Positions 54,228 to 63,717 of a stretch of DNA of 64,000 nucleotides are shown here, piece after piece (positions within the stretch are counted from its first letter, which is position 1; the number at the start of each line of letters is the position of its first letter). The notes beneath the pieces were generated by a model. The model saw only the letters and a list, made by a program, of their open reading frames with translations. It did no database searches and had not been told where the DNA came from. The DNA is from Myxococcales bacterium (GTDB taxonomy: Bacteria > Myxococcota > Myxococcia > Myxococcales > Myxococcaceae): positions 1-64,000 of the forward strand of contig JACPVI010000022.1 in NCBI GenBank assembly GCA_016191815.1. Direction: 5' to 3'. Position numbers and translations under genes: made by a program.

Positions 54228-55721
54228 ATGTCCTCGCGCTCCGCCCGCATTCTCCCCCGTGCGCTTTTCGGGGCCTTGCTCCTCTCGCTGCCGGCCGCCG
54301 CCGCGGAGGAGGAGAAGAAGCCCGAGCCGCCTTTGCCCCCGCCGCAGAAGATAGACCCCAAGCTGTTCGATGAAGCCTTGGAGGCCTACTTCGCCGGCAA
54401 GCCGAAGGACGCGGCGCCCAAGTTGTTCCAGTACACCGAGGGCGTCGCCCAGACCGACGAGAATTACGCCTGGGCGCAGCTCTTCCTGGCCAAGTCGCTC
54501 ATCGACCTCGGGCTGCCCCACGCCGGCGCGGTGTACCTCGCCAGAATCGCCCGCGAGCGCTCCAACCCCGACGTCCTGCCCCGCGCCCTGGAGGAGCTGC
54601 GCACGCTGTTCGAAAAGGCCCACGACGAGCGGATGATCGACGAGCAGGTATTCGGCGCTTTGGACCTGGGGTTCCTCCCCGAGGAGACCTCGGCCTTCGC
54701 CCACTACCTCCAGGGGATGGTGGACCTGCGGCTCGCCAACGAGCGGTGGGCCACCACCCACTTCGCCAAGCTCCCGGAGAACTCCGCAGAGGCCAGCCGC
54801 GCCAAGTACGCCATGCTGGTCACCCGGCTCAAGGACACCAAGAAGGACCTGCCCAAGGACATGATCGACGAGTTCCTCGCCCTCTCCAAGGACGAGAAGC
54901 TCACCCAGGAGGCGCGCAACGACGCCCTGATGGCGGTGGCCCGGCTCCGCTACGAGCTCAAGGACTACCAGGGCGCCCTCGACGCCTACCGGCAGGTGCA
55001 GCTCCCCCAGCTCCACCCCGGCCGCGCCACCCTCTATTTGGAGGAGGCCTGGGCCCGCTACCAGCTCGGGCAGGCCCACGCCGCGATGGGCATCCTCACC
55101 ACCTTGGACGCGCCCTCCTTCCGCGACGAGTTCCTCCCCGACAAGTATCTGCTCCGGGCGATGATCTACCGCGACCTCTGCCACTACCTGCCGGCCAAGC
55201 GCGCCGCCAAGGAGCTGACCCGGCGCTTCGCCGACTCCCTGGAGGCGATCCGCGAGCGGGAGGATCTGACCAAGGACCAGAGGCTGAGGAGGGCCGCCAC
55301 CTCCCGCGGGCCCACCAAGCGCGCCTCTCAGTTCCTCGAGTCGCTGGAGCTGGAAGGCGAGCGGCTGGGCCGCTTCGCCGGCAGCTTCGGCGATCGGCTC
55401 TACGCCCACCTCACCAAGCTGTACGACCTCGCCTACGCCGAGGCCACCCGCGTCTTCGAGGAGCGGCTGCGAAACTCGGTGCGCGCCGAGGCGGACAAGC
55501 TGCTCCGCGCCGCCGAGCAGGTGCGGTTGATGGAGTACGAGGTGGGGCTCAAGCTCTACGAGCGGGTCAAGCGCGGCTCCAAGCTGGTCACCTCGCCGGA
55601 AGAAGAAGCGCTCTCCCCCGTCCAGGTGGCCTTCCGCTTCAACGGCGAGTACTGGAACGACGAGCTGAGGAGCTACCGCTTCTCGCTCAAGTCCCGCTGC
55701 ATCGAGGAGACCGGCGAATGA
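54228..55721 (+). CDS. Exported TPR protein of the motility-like cluster (GltE/AglT-like)
   Basis: 497 residues. A signal peptide (ALFGALLLSLPAAAA) leads into Glu/Pro-rich sequence and TPR-like helices (FDEALEAYFAGKPKDAAPKL, ARLRYELKDYQGALDAYRQV). The last 100 residues are a charged helical tail. AglT-type TPR proteins belong to the periplasmic part of the gliding apparatus; similarity is by architecture and context. Its stop overlaps the next gene as ATGA. Confidence 0.65.
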   Translation: MSSRSARILPRALFGALLLSLPAAAAEEEKKPEPPLPPPQKIDPKLFDEALEAYFAGKPKDAAPKLFQYTEGVAQTDENYAWAQLFLAKSLIDLGLPHAGAVYLARIARERSNPDVLPRALEELRTLFEKAHDERMIDEQVFGALDLGFLPEETSAFAHYLQGMVDLRLANERWATTHFAKLPENSAEASRAKYAMLVTRLKDTKKDLPKDMIDEFLALSKDEKLTQEARNDALMAVARLRYELKDYQGALDAYRQVQLPQLHPGRATLYLEEAWARYQLGQAHAAMGILTTLDAPSFRDEFLPDKYLLRAMIYRDLCHYLPAKRAAKELTRRFADSLEAIREREDLTKDQRLRRAATSRGPTKRASQFLESLELEGERLGRFAGSFGDRLYAHLTKLYDLAYAEATRVFEERLRNSVRAEADKLLRAAEQVRLMEYEVGLKLYERVKRGSKLVTSPEEEALSPVQVAFRFNGEYWNDELRSYRFSLKSRCIEETGE

Positions 55722-58700
55722 GCGCCCTCGCCGCCTGCCTCCTCCTCGCCTCCTCGGTGGGCCAGCTCCCGAGCTTCCTCGCCGAAAAAAGGCTGGAGAA
55801 CCCGATCGTCTCCCGCCAGAAGGAGCGCGCCCAGCTCGTCACCAAGCTCCGCCGCGACATCTTCAAGGTCGACCGGTCGCTCGGCGAGACCGAGCGGCTG
55901 ATCGCCAAGAGCCGCAACGCCCCCTACCTGCCGGACCTCCAGTTCCGCCTGGCCGAGCTGTACGTGGAGAAGAGCCGGTACGTCTACTACTTGCAATCGG
56001 AGAGCCGGCCCGAGGGCGTCAAGGGGGCGCTGGTCTCCCCGGAGACCAAGCTGCTCAAGCAGAAGGCGACGCAGATCTACAACCGCATCCTGCGCGAGTT
56101 CCCCGACTTCAAGGACGGCGACAAGGTCACCTTCTACCTCGCGCACGAGCAGCGAGAGCTGGGCACCTTCGACGAGATGCTGAAGACTTTGGGGGAGCTG
56201 ATCCGCAAGTACCCCCAAAGCCCCTTGCGGCTCGACTCGGAGCAGATCCTCGGGGACTACTTCTTCGACAAGGCCGACCTCACCGAGGCGGAGAAGCACT
56301 ACAAGGCCATCCTCGACGCGCCATCCTCCCCGGTGCACGACCTCGCCCGGTACAAGATGGGGTGGATCCGCATCAACCAGGACAACCACGCCGAGGCGGT
56401 GGGCTTCTTCGAGGCGGCGGCGGCCTCCGCGCCGATCGCCGGGGTGGACCAGCAGAAGGCGCTCAACGTCAAGCGCGAGGCGCTGCTCGACTTGGTCTAC
56501 AGCTACACCGAGGCCCGCAAGCCCCAGGGGGCGCTCAACTACTTCGAGAAGCTCTCCGAGTCGCGGGCCACCTTCGCGCTCGCCTTGGACAAGCTCGGCA
56601 ACCGCTACTTCATCAAGCAGCAGTACGAGTTCGCCATCCCGGCGGTCCGAAAGCTGATGGAGGTCCAGCCGGACCCGGAGCTGGACCCCGAGCGGTCGGG
56701 GAAGCTCTACGACTCCCTCAAGGCGGCCAAGGGCAAGGTGGTGGCGCGCCCGGAGGACATCCGCTTCATCGCCCGCTCCGCCCTCCACGCCAAGGTGGAC
56801 CCCTCGATGCCCGAGCCGGAGCGGAAGAAGCAGCTCGTCGAGCTGGAGGAGATGGCGAGGGACCTCGCCACCCAGCTCCACGTGGCTGCCCAGAAGAAGG
56901 ACGACCGCCAGCACTACCTCGACGCGGCCCGGGCCTACGAGGAGTACCTGGCCCTCTTTCGGCCCAAGCAGCACGTGGTCACCATCATGAAGAACCGGGC
57001 CGATGCGCTCTATGCCGCGAAGGAGTTCCCCTACGCGGCGCGGCAGTTCGAGGAGCTGGCCCAGTTGCTCGACGGCAAGGACCCCAAGGAGCACGAGAGC
57101 GCGCTCTACGGGGCCCTGCTCGCCCACTACTCCGCGCTCAAGCCCGGAGACGTGGAAGAGCTGAACGCCTTCGAGGTGGCCGACGCCCGGCAAGCCCTGA
57201 AGCTGCTCGGGGCGGCCTTCCTCTCCCGCTACCCGAGGAGCGAGCACGCGGTGGAGGTGAAGTTCAACATCGCCCGGGCCTACTACGAGGACGGCGAGTA
57301 CGAGAAGAGCGCCGAGCTGTTCAGGAAGTTCGCGCTCGATCACCCCGAGCACAAGGACGCGGTGGCCGCCGGCAACCTGGCCTTGGACTCCCACCGCCAG
57401 CTCAACGACTTCAAGGGGCTGGAGGAAACCGGCCGGGCCCTCTTGGGCTCGAGGCTTTCCGCCACCTTCCTCGCCGACGTGCGGAAGATTCTCACCGACG
57501 CCAAGAGCGAGGCGTTGGGCGAGCTGGCCCTCAAGAGCTCCGAGGAGACCGGCGACGTGGTGGAGGGCCTGCTCAAGGTGGCCGAGGAGAACAAGGGGCA
57601 GGACATCGGCGAGAAGGCGCTCTACGGGGCCTTCGCCGCCGCCCGCGACAAGCGCGACCTCCAGAAGGAGCGGGAGCTGGGCGCGCGCATCGTCGCCGAC
57701 TACCCCAAGTCTGGCTTCATCTCCGACGTCCTGCTCACCCTGGGGCGGCACGCCGCCGAAGGGGCCCGCTTCGCCGAGGCGGCCGGCTGGTTCGAGCAAG
57801 TGGGCCAGAAGCTCGGCGCCGACACCGCCGGATTGGACGGGTGGCTGGCGGGGGCGCGGCTCAGGCTGGCCCTGGGCGACTACCGCGAGGCGGTGAGGGA
57901 CCTCGAGGCGGCGGCGGACGCCGCCGGCGCGCGGAAGTCGGAGGTGCTGGTGCTCTTGGCCGAGGCCCGCATGAAGATGAAGGAGCCCCAAAAGGCCCGC
58001 GCGGTGGCCGAGCAGGCCCTCAAGCTGGACAAGCACAACTCCGCCGCCGCCGCCGTCCTGGCCCAGGTGGTGGCCGAGACTCCGGGGGAGCGGCCTGAGC
58101 CTTTGGTGGACGTCCTGACCGCCATCGCCAACGGCCCCAACGGGCAGACCGAGGAGACCGCCAAGGGACTCTGGCACCTCGGGGACATGCTCTTCCGCGC
58201 CTACACGGCCCTGCCGCAGGACAAGGTGGAGGAGAAGGTCGCCGCCCTCCAGCAACTGGAGGGCGTCTACGCCCAGGCCGCCCAGATGGGCTCGCCGGAG
58301 TGGGCGGTGGCTTCGCTGTGGCGGATCGCCCTCTCCTTCCAGCACATCGCCGATGTGGTGGAGGCCACCCCCTTGCCCGACGGCCTCTCCGCCGCCGAGG
58401 TGCAGCAGTTCCGCGCCGCGGTGAAGGAGCAAGTCACCCCGCTCAAGGAGCGCGCCGAGGGGACCTTCAAGGCCTGCCTCTCCCGCGCCAGCCAGCTCGA
58501 GGTGTTCAGCCCGGCGGTGATCGGCTGCCGGGAGAGGAGCGATTCGGCCAGCTCGCCCATCCCCGCGCCGCCTCCCCCGCGCGCCACCAACCTGGACGAG
58601 GTGCAAAAGCGCGCCGAGACCCAGATGGACCCCGCCTCGATGGAGGCTCTGGGAATCGCCTATCTCGCCGCGGGCCAGCTCTCCTTGGCCCAGCTCGCCT

Positions 58701-58975
58701 TCGCCCGCGCGGTGGAGCTGGAAGAGCAGCGCGCCTCGGCCCACTCCGCCCTGGGCTACGCGATGCTCCTCCAGGGCGACGCGATGGGCGCCAGGGCGGA
58801 GTACGGGCGCGCGCTCGACGCCGACCCAACCCTGGAGAAGGCCAGGGCCAACCTGGCGGCGCTCAAGTGCCGCTTCAAGGACGTGGAGGGCGCCAAGCGC
58901 GAGCTGTCGGTGGTGAAGGACACCTCCGGGCTCTCCGGGCCGGAAGTGGATCCCGAGTGGAGGCACTGCCGGTGA
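55718..58975 (+). CDS. Very large TPR repeat protein (GltD/AgmU-like)
   Basis: 1085 residues. A short signal-like N-terminus is followed by repeated TPR helices across the whole length (ELYVEKSRYVYYLQ, FNIARAYYEDGEYEKSAELF, YRRAL-type units), plus a last TPR part ending PEVDPEWRHCR. In Myxococcus a protein of similar size and make-up, AgmU/GltD, is part of the gliding machine and is seen in periplasm and outer envelope. The gene overlaps both its neighbours by four bases (ATGA and GTGA), so it is tightly coupled. The exact orthologue needs a search. Confidence 0.7.
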   Translation: MSALAACLLLASSVGQLPSFLAEKRLENPIVSRQKERAQLVTKLRRDIFKVDRSLGETERLIAKSRNAPYLPDLQFRLAELYVEKSRYVYYLQSESRPEGVKGALVSPETKLLKQKATQIYNRILREFPDFKDGDKVTFYLAHEQRELGTFDEMLKTLGELIRKYPQSPLRLDSEQILGDYFFDKADLTEAEKHYKAILDAPSSPVHDLARYKMGWIRINQDNHAEAVGFFEAAAASAPIAGVDQQKALNVKREALLDLVYSYTEARKPQGALNYFEKLSESRATFALALDKLGNRYFIKQQYEFAIPAVRKLMEVQPDPELDPERSGKLYDSLKAAKGKVVARPEDIRFIARSALHAKVDPSMPEPERKKQLVELEEMARDLATQLHVAAQKKDDRQHYLDAARAYEEYLALFRPKQHVVTIMKNRADALYAAKEFPYAARQFEELAQLLDGKDPKEHESALYGALLAHYSALKPGDVEELNAFEVADARQALKLLGAAFLSRYPRSEHAVEVKFNIARAYYEDGEYEKSAELFRKFALDHPEHKDAVAAGNLALDSHRQLNDFKGLEETGRALLGSRLSATFLADVRKILTDAKSEALGELALKSSEETGDVVEGLLKVAEENKGQDIGEKALYGAFAAARDKRDLQKERELGARIVADYPKSGFISDVLLTLGRHAAEGARFAEAAGWFEQVGQKLGADTAGLDGWLAGARLRLALGDYREAVRDLEAAADAAGARKSEVLVLLAEARMKMKEPQKARAVAEQALKLDKHNSAAAAVLAQVVAETPGERPEPLVDVLTAIANGPNGQTEETAKGLWHLGDMLFRAYTALPQDKVEEKVAALQQLEGVYAQAAQMGSPEWAVASLWRIALSFQHIADVVEATPLPDGLSAAEVQQFRAAVKEQVTPLKERAEGTFKACLSRASQLEVFSPAVIGCRERSDSASSPIPAPPPPRATNLDEVQKRAETQMDPASMEALGIAYLAAGQLSLAQLAFARAVELEEQRASAHSALGYAMLLQGDAMGARAEYGRALDADPTLEKARANLAALKCRFKDVEGAKRELSVVKDTSGLSGPEVDPEWRHCR

Positions 58976-59487
58976 GGGAGCCTCGAAACACCCTCTTCAC
59001 GCGAAGCTCCGCCGGCCTGGTGACTGCCGGGGTCTGCTTCGCCGCCTTGGGCTGCGGGCCGCAAGATGGGCCCAAGTACCGGCTGGAGGGGAGCCTGGGG
59101 GTGCTGTTGGACCTACGGTACGACTTCGCGCAGGTGGAGATGTCCATCGAGCAGGTGGCGGTGGTGTTCGCGCGCAACCGCGAAGAGGGCCAGGACACGG
59201 CGATGAAGGTGACCGCCAACTTGCTCGGCGCGGCGGTGGAGGCGGACTCTCCGCTGGATCTCGCCGAGATCACGCCCTCCGGCGCGCAGCGCGGAGTGAT
59301 CTCCCGGAACGTCTTCGAGGACCCGAGGAAGACCTTCCCCAAGCTCCAGCGCGGGCGGCTGGTGTTCCGCCGCTCGCCCATCTCCGGGGAGACCGTCCCC
59401 GGAGAGGTGTCCTTCACCTTCGAGAACGGGACCGACCTCGCCTCCGGGCGGACCGTGTTCGGAAAGTTCGAGGCCAGCGTGCCATGA
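58972..59487 (+). CDS. Lipoprotein of the motility-like cluster
   Basis: 171 residues from GTG 58972. The signal ends FAALGC, so Cys28 is the lipidated residue. The mature part has beta-rich sequence (GSLGVLLDLRYDFAQVEMSI, RLVFRRSPISGETVPGEVSF). It overlaps the large TPR gene by four bases and the next gene as ATGA. It is likely an outer-membrane-attached subunit. I do not recognise the family. Confidence 0.7.
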   Translation: MREPRNTLFTRSSAGLVTAGVCFAALGCGPQDGPKYRLEGSLGVLLDLRYDFAQVEMSIEQVAVVFARNREEGQDTAMKVTANLLGAAVEADSPLDLAEITPSGAQRGVISRNVFEDPRKTFPKLQRGRLVFRRSPISGETVPGEVSFTFENGTDLASGRTVFGKFEASVP

Positions 59488-60122
59488 ATCTCGCTTTCCG
59501 CTCCGCCCTTTTGCTGCTCGGCCTTTTCTGCGCCGCCTGTGCCTCCTACGGGAAGCGGGTGCCCGACCGGTTGCTGGAAAAGCTTCCCTACGAGAGCCGC
59601 ATCGAGCTTCTGGAGGCGGAGAACGATCTCGCCCTGGCGATCGACCGGCTGGACGAGGCGAAGGCGGAAATCCTCCGCACCCGCGACGCCATCCGCCGCG
59701 CCAAGGACCGGAGGTCCGCCGCCAAGGACGAGGTGGGAAAGGCCGACGACAACATCGCCCGCGAGGTGGCCGAGCTGGCGGTGGCCGAGGCCGACGCCCG
59801 GGTGGATTTCCTCCGCGCCCGCCAGCAGGTGAACGTCGAGGAGGAGAGAATCCATGAGCTGGCACTCCGCTGCGCCCACGCTCGGTTCGAGCTGGCGCGG
59901 GTACAAATAACGCGGAAGGCGAAGGTGGAGGGCTCCGAGTCGCTCCCGGTACCGGACTTCGAGGGACAGGTGAAGGAATGCGAGGCGGCGGTGGCCCAGA
60001 GGAGGGCCGAGTCCCGCGAGCGCGCCCAGCAGATGGCCCAGGCCAAGGACGCCTGGGAGAAGCAGAAGAGCGCCTTGGCCAAGAAGACTTTCGATGCCCG
60101 AGCGAGCCCCTATGTGGAGTGA
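59484..60122 (+). CDS. Coiled-coil lipoprotein of the motility-like cluster
   Basis: 212 residues. The signal sequence ends GLFCAAC, with Cys19 as the lipid site. The rest, from about residue 40, is one long Glu/Arg/Ala-rich coiled coil (RIELLEAENDLALAIDRLDE, AKDAWEKQKSALAKK). It resembles envelope spacer or spring-like lipoproteins. It overlaps the preceding lipoprotein gene, and the next gene begins 19 bases after its stop. Confidence 0.7.
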   Translation: MNLAFRSALLLLGLFCAACASYGKRVPDRLLEKLPYESRIELLEAENDLALAIDRLDEAKAEILRTRDAIRRAKDRRSAAKDEVGKADDNIAREVAELAVAEADARVDFLRARQQVNVEEERIHELALRCAHARFELARVQITRKAKVEGSESLPVPDFEGQVKECEAAVAQRRAESRERAQQMAQAKDAWEKQKSALAKKTFDARASPYVE

Positions 60123-60140
60123 GCCGAAGGGGGTGTGCGG

Positions 60141-62072
60141 ATGATCTCCCTGTTGCTCCTCTTGGCGCTGTCCCAGACGCCCGAGGAGAAGGCTGCCCTC
60201 CAGCGGACGGTGCAGGTGGAGTCCGCCCAGCTCAAGGAGGCTCCCGACGACACCTCCGCCCTCTACCGGCTGGGGATGGCTTACCTCTCCCTTGGCCAGC
60301 CCAAGAAGGCGGTGAAGCCCTTGGAAGAGCTGTGCCGGCTCGACCCCGAGTCGGTGGACGGGAAGATCCTGCTCGCCCAGGCCCTGCGGCGCTCGGGCGA
60401 GGCGCAGCGGGCGAAGGAGCTTTTGGACCAGGCCATCGAGAAGACACCGGAGGACGCCTCGCTCCGCGCCGAGCGGGGGCTTTTGGCCCGGCTGCTCGAC
60501 GAGACCGACCTCGCCATCGAGCACTTCTCCAAGGCGGTGGAGCTGTCGCCCGACGACGCCGAGCTGCGCTTCAACCAGGGAGAGGCCCTCCACAAGCGAG
60601 GGAAGACCGACGAGGCGATCGCCGCCTACCGCCACGCCCTCCAGCTCGACGCAGAGCTGACTCCGGCGAAGGTGAACCTCGGCAAGGCGCTGGCGGAGAA
60701 GCGGCTGTACGGCGAGGCCAAGGAAATCCTGCGCTCGGTGGTGAAGCAGACCTTGGCGGACGCCGAGGCCCACTACAACTTGGGGGTCATCCTCCAGCGC
60801 GAGGGCGACTACTCGGGTGCGGTGGCGGAGTTCGAGCGGGCGCTGGCCGCCAACCCCAAGCACGCGCTCGCCTGCAACAACCTCGGGGTGGCGCTGGACG
60901 CGAAGGGAGACCACAAGCGCGCGCTGGAGCAGTTCAAGAGGGCCATCGCCCTGGAGCCCTCCTACGCCGAGGCGCACTTCAACCTCGGGCTCTCCTACTT
61001 CCGGATTGGAGACAACTTCCGGGCCACCCGGCACTTCGAGACCGCGCTCAAGCTGGAGCCGCGGGCGAGCGGGCCCTACATCCAGCTTGGGACGCTCTAC
61101 TTGCGCCAGGGGAAGAAGGACCGCGCGGTGGAGGCCTTCAAGAAGGCGGTGGCCGCCACCGAGGACGACCGCACGTCGATCTCCCGGAGGGAGATCCACA
61201 AGAGGGGCACCGAGGCCTACCGGGGCCTCGCGCTGGCCTACCTCGAGTCGGGCAAGCCCAAGGAGGCGGTGGAGACCTTGAAGGCGGCGGTGAAGGTGTT
61301 CCCCGACGATGCCTCCGCGAGGGCAGCGCTGGGCGAGGCGCACCTGGCCTCCGGCGAGCTGGACGAGGCCATCGAGCAGCTAAAGAAGAGGCTCGAGCTG
61401 GAAGTTTCTCCCGAGGCCAAGCTGGACCTGGCGAGGGCCTATGCCCGAAAGCGCGTCTCCAAGCAGGCCGAGCCGCTGTATCTGGAGGCGGTGAAGGCCG
61501 ACCCCAAGGACCTCGCCGCGCGGGACGGGCTGGTGGACCTCTACCTCGCCATGGGCAGCTACCCGGCGGCGGAGAAGATCCTCCAGGAGGCGCTGAAGGC
61601 GGACGAGAAGGATCTGAACGCGATGTGCCGGCTGGGCATCCTGCACTCGCGCAAGCAGCGGCCGGATCTGGCGTTGCCGCTTCTCGAGCAGGCGGTGGAC
61701 CGAGATCCCACCCAGCTCGAGGCGCGGGCGGAGCTGGGGTTCATCTACCTTCGCGGCGGCGACACCGACAAGGCGCTGAGGACGATTGGGGAGGTGCTCT
61801 CGAACGAGCCGCGGCACGCGCTGGCGCTGCACTACTTGGGGGTGGCGCTGTACCGGAAGGGGCAGGCGGACAAGGCGGAGGAGTCGTTCAAGGGGGCGAT
61901 CCAGGTGGATCCGTCCTTCGCCGCGCCGCACTTCTCCTTGGGAGAGCTGTACGAGGCGCAGGGGAAGAAGGACGAGGCCCGAAAGGAGTACGAGGCGGCC
62001 GCCAAGCTCGAGCACCCCGAGGCGGCGGAGGCCTTGAAGCGGCTGGGAGGCGCGCAGGCCTCCTCCAAGTAG
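60141..62072 (+). CDS. TPR repeat protein at the end of the motility-like cluster
   Basis: 643 residues. MISLLLLLALSQ is a short signal-like start. The rest is an array of canonical 34-residue TPR units (for example AEAHYNLGVILQREGDYSGA and AEAHFNLGLSYFRIGDNFRA), at least 12. An AAGGGGG sequence lies just before ATG 60141; a GTG at 60135 is an alternative. It is probably a periplasmic scaffold that binds several partner proteins. The downstream region carries a VapC remnant. Confidence 0.75.
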   Translation: MISLLLLLALSQTPEEKAALQRTVQVESAQLKEAPDDTSALYRLGMAYLSLGQPKKAVKPLEELCRLDPESVDGKILLAQALRRSGEAQRAKELLDQAIEKTPEDASLRAERGLLARLLDETDLAIEHFSKAVELSPDDAELRFNQGEALHKRGKTDEAIAAYRHALQLDAELTPAKVNLGKALAEKRLYGEAKEILRSVVKQTLADAEAHYNLGVILQREGDYSGAVAEFERALAANPKHALACNNLGVALDAKGDHKRALEQFKRAIALEPSYAEAHFNLGLSYFRIGDNFRATRHFETALKLEPRASGPYIQLGTLYLRQGKKDRAVEAFKKAVAATEDDRTSISRREIHKRGTEAYRGLALAYLESGKPKEAVETLKAAVKVFPDDASARAALGEAHLASGELDEAIEQLKKRLELEVSPEAKLDLARAYARKRVSKQAEPLYLEAVKADPKDLAARDGLVDLYLAMGSYPAAEKILQEALKADEKDLNAMCRLGILHSRKQRPDLALPLLEQAVDRDPTQLEARAELGFIYLRGGDTDKALRTIGEVLSNEPRHALALHYLGVALYRKGQADKAEESFKGAIQVDPSFAAPHFSLGELYEAQGKKDEARKEYEAAAKLEHPEAAEALKRLGGAQASSK

Positions 62073-62098
62073 CGGCCGGTGCGTCCCTGTGCGAAGGG

Positions 62099-62284
62099 CA
62101 TGCGCCGAGCGCGAGAGATGCGGTGCATGCGGCGGTGATGCTCGACAACGACATTGAGCGGATTGTCACCTTCGACGCCGGCTTCGACTCCGTCCCCGGC
62201 ATCGTGCGGCACCCGCTCCGGCCGCCGTTCAGTGCAGCCGGATCTTCCCCTTCGGGCCTCGGGCCGGACGCGCGCGACGGGTGA
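62099..62284 (+). pseudogene. C-terminal remnant of a VapC-like PIN toxin
   Basis: In frame, the segment at 62108-62217 reads SARDAVHAAVMLDNDIERI followed by VTFDAGFDSVPGIVRHP. This is the conserved last part of one VapC subgroup, with the catalytic Asp pattern and the D-x-G-F-D-x-V-P-G-I ending. There is no start, no upstream PIN part and no antitoxin. It overlaps the end of the minus-strand metallopeptidase gene. It probably marks past loss of a toxin-antitoxin module. Confidence 0.6.
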
Positions 62285-62861
62285 TCATCCGCACCCTTCC
62301 CCAGAAGAGCTGCTCCTCGGTGTACACCTTGCGGCTATTGCTTTCCGAGGCGTAGTTGGCCCCGGGCCGCTCCAGCCACTGGAGGATGCTCACCTCTCCG
62401 TCGTGCGCGAAGGGGGCCCACAGCTCCGGTGGGCACCGCTTCAGGTACCGGCGCACCAGCGGCCGCAGCCTGTGCGCGAAGCCGCCACCCAGCCGGGCGT
62501 GGCGCCGGGCGCCCGACAAGGTGCCGTCAAACCTCGGCGAGATGTGGAACAACTCGTGGAGCAGGGTGGCGATGCGCGCCTGCGGCGTGCTGGCCCGGAA
62601 GAACAGCGGCCGCAAGGTGACGCAGTAGAGCATCCGCCTCCCCCGGAGCCGGATCGTCGGCTTCACTCGTCCCGCCTTGTCGCGGCTCCTGGCCCCCTCG
62701 AAGGTGAGCGGCTTCACCGTGCCCCTCGAGGAGCGGCGGGCCTCTCCGGCCACCACCAGGATGCGCCCGGGCCGGATGTGCGAGAACTCGGCCATCGTCG
62801 CCGCGACGTGCTTGACGAGCGCCTTGACGGCCTGGTTGAAGTTCGGGCGTCGGCGGGCCAC
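62229..62861 (-). CDS. Putative zinc metallopeptidase (HELFH motif)
   Basis: 210 residues. LLHELFHISPRFDG near residue 100 contains an HExxH zinc motif. A later Glu or His could be the third ligand. The sequence has no signal peptide and its N-terminal part is basic (MARRRPNFNQAVKALVKH). The organisation resembles a poorly known group of putative metallopeptidases found in phages and bacteria. The substrate is unknown and activity is unproven. Confidence 0.65.
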   Translation of the reverse strand: MARRRPNFNQAVKALVKHVAATMAEFSHIRPGRILVVAGEARRSSRGTVKPLTFEGARSRDKAGRVKPTIRLRGRRMLYCVTLRPLFFRASTPQARIATLLHELFHISPRFDGTLSGARRHARLGGGFAHRLRPLVRRYLKRCPPELWAPFAHDGEVSILQWLERPGANYASESNSRKVYTEEQLFWGRVRMITRRARPARGPKGKIRLH

Positions 62862-62940
62862 GGGACGGGTCCAATGTTAACCGCTCCGCGCGCGGAAACG
62901 CTTGGGTCTCGCTCGCCGATTGGCAGATGATGCGCGCCCC

Positions 62941-63708
62941 ATGAGCACGCTCCCTAGGCCGGCCGCCCTCTTTGCGGCCCTGTCCTTCGCCGCCTGCGGC
63001 CCGCCGCAAGAGCCCCCGCCGCCCGATGCAGGGCCGGATACGAGCTGCGGCATCGACTGCACCGCCCAGGAGCGCTACGGCCTCACCGTCAGCCGCTGCT
63101 TCGAGTACTCGACCACCTCCGCGCCGGCAAACCCCGCCGAGCTGGGCGCCATCGTCAAGCCGGTCGAGACGCTGGAGGGAGGCCTCGCCGTCCTCCCGCT
63201 CGAGTACCGCCAGAGCGGCCAGGTGAAGATGACCGACTACTTCGCTATCAGGGCAGGGGACCTCCTCCTCGCCCGCCGCACCTTCCTCCCCGGGCAGTCG
63301 GTCACCTACAAGGACGAGGGGGGCAACATCGCCGGCGCCAAGTGGCTCACCGGCGCCGCGGCGTCGGGAGAGAGCTTCACCACCTCCATCCAAGCCGACG
63401 TGATCGGCAGCGGGCCCAGGCGCACCGAGCCCACAACCTACCGGGTCAGCCTGGCCGAGCCGACGACCTCCGAGCAGACGGTTCCGCTGCAGAAGTTCGA
63501 CTCGGCGAGGAAGATGCTGTACTCGGAGACGCCCGACCACGGCGCCGACCCCAGGCGCCTCTGGGTGCCGGGGACCGGCTTTGGCTTGTTTTCCACCTAC
63601 TTCAGCCCGACCGCAGGGGGCACTGCCCAGGAGTACCGGCTGCAGCGGATCCGCGACATCGGCACCCCCGACGGCGGCACCACCGAGTGCGGCCTCGGCT
63701 CTCCGTAG
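62941..63708 (+). CDS. Hypothetical lipoprotein
   Basis: 255 residues. The signal ends LSFAAC, with Cys19 as the lipid site, followed by a Pro-rich stretch and CGIDC. The mature part is beta-rich (MTDYFAIRAGDLLLARRTFL). No enzyme motif is seen. The next gene begins nine bases after its stop and also codes for a lipoprotein, so they may form an operon. Confidence 0.75.
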   Translation: MSTLPRPAALFAALSFAACGPPQEPPPPDAGPDTSCGIDCTAQERYGLTVSRCFEYSTTSAPANPAELGAIVKPVETLEGGLAVLPLEYRQSGQVKMTDYFAIRAGDLLLARRTFLPGQSVTYKDEGGNIAGAKWLTGAAASGESFTTSIQADVIGSGPRRTEPTTYRVSLAEPTTSEQTVPLQKFDSARKMLYSETPDHGADPRRLWVPGTGFGLFSTYFSPTAGGTAQEYRLQRIRDIGTPDGGTTECGLGSP

Positions 63709-63717
63709 GGAGCTCCC

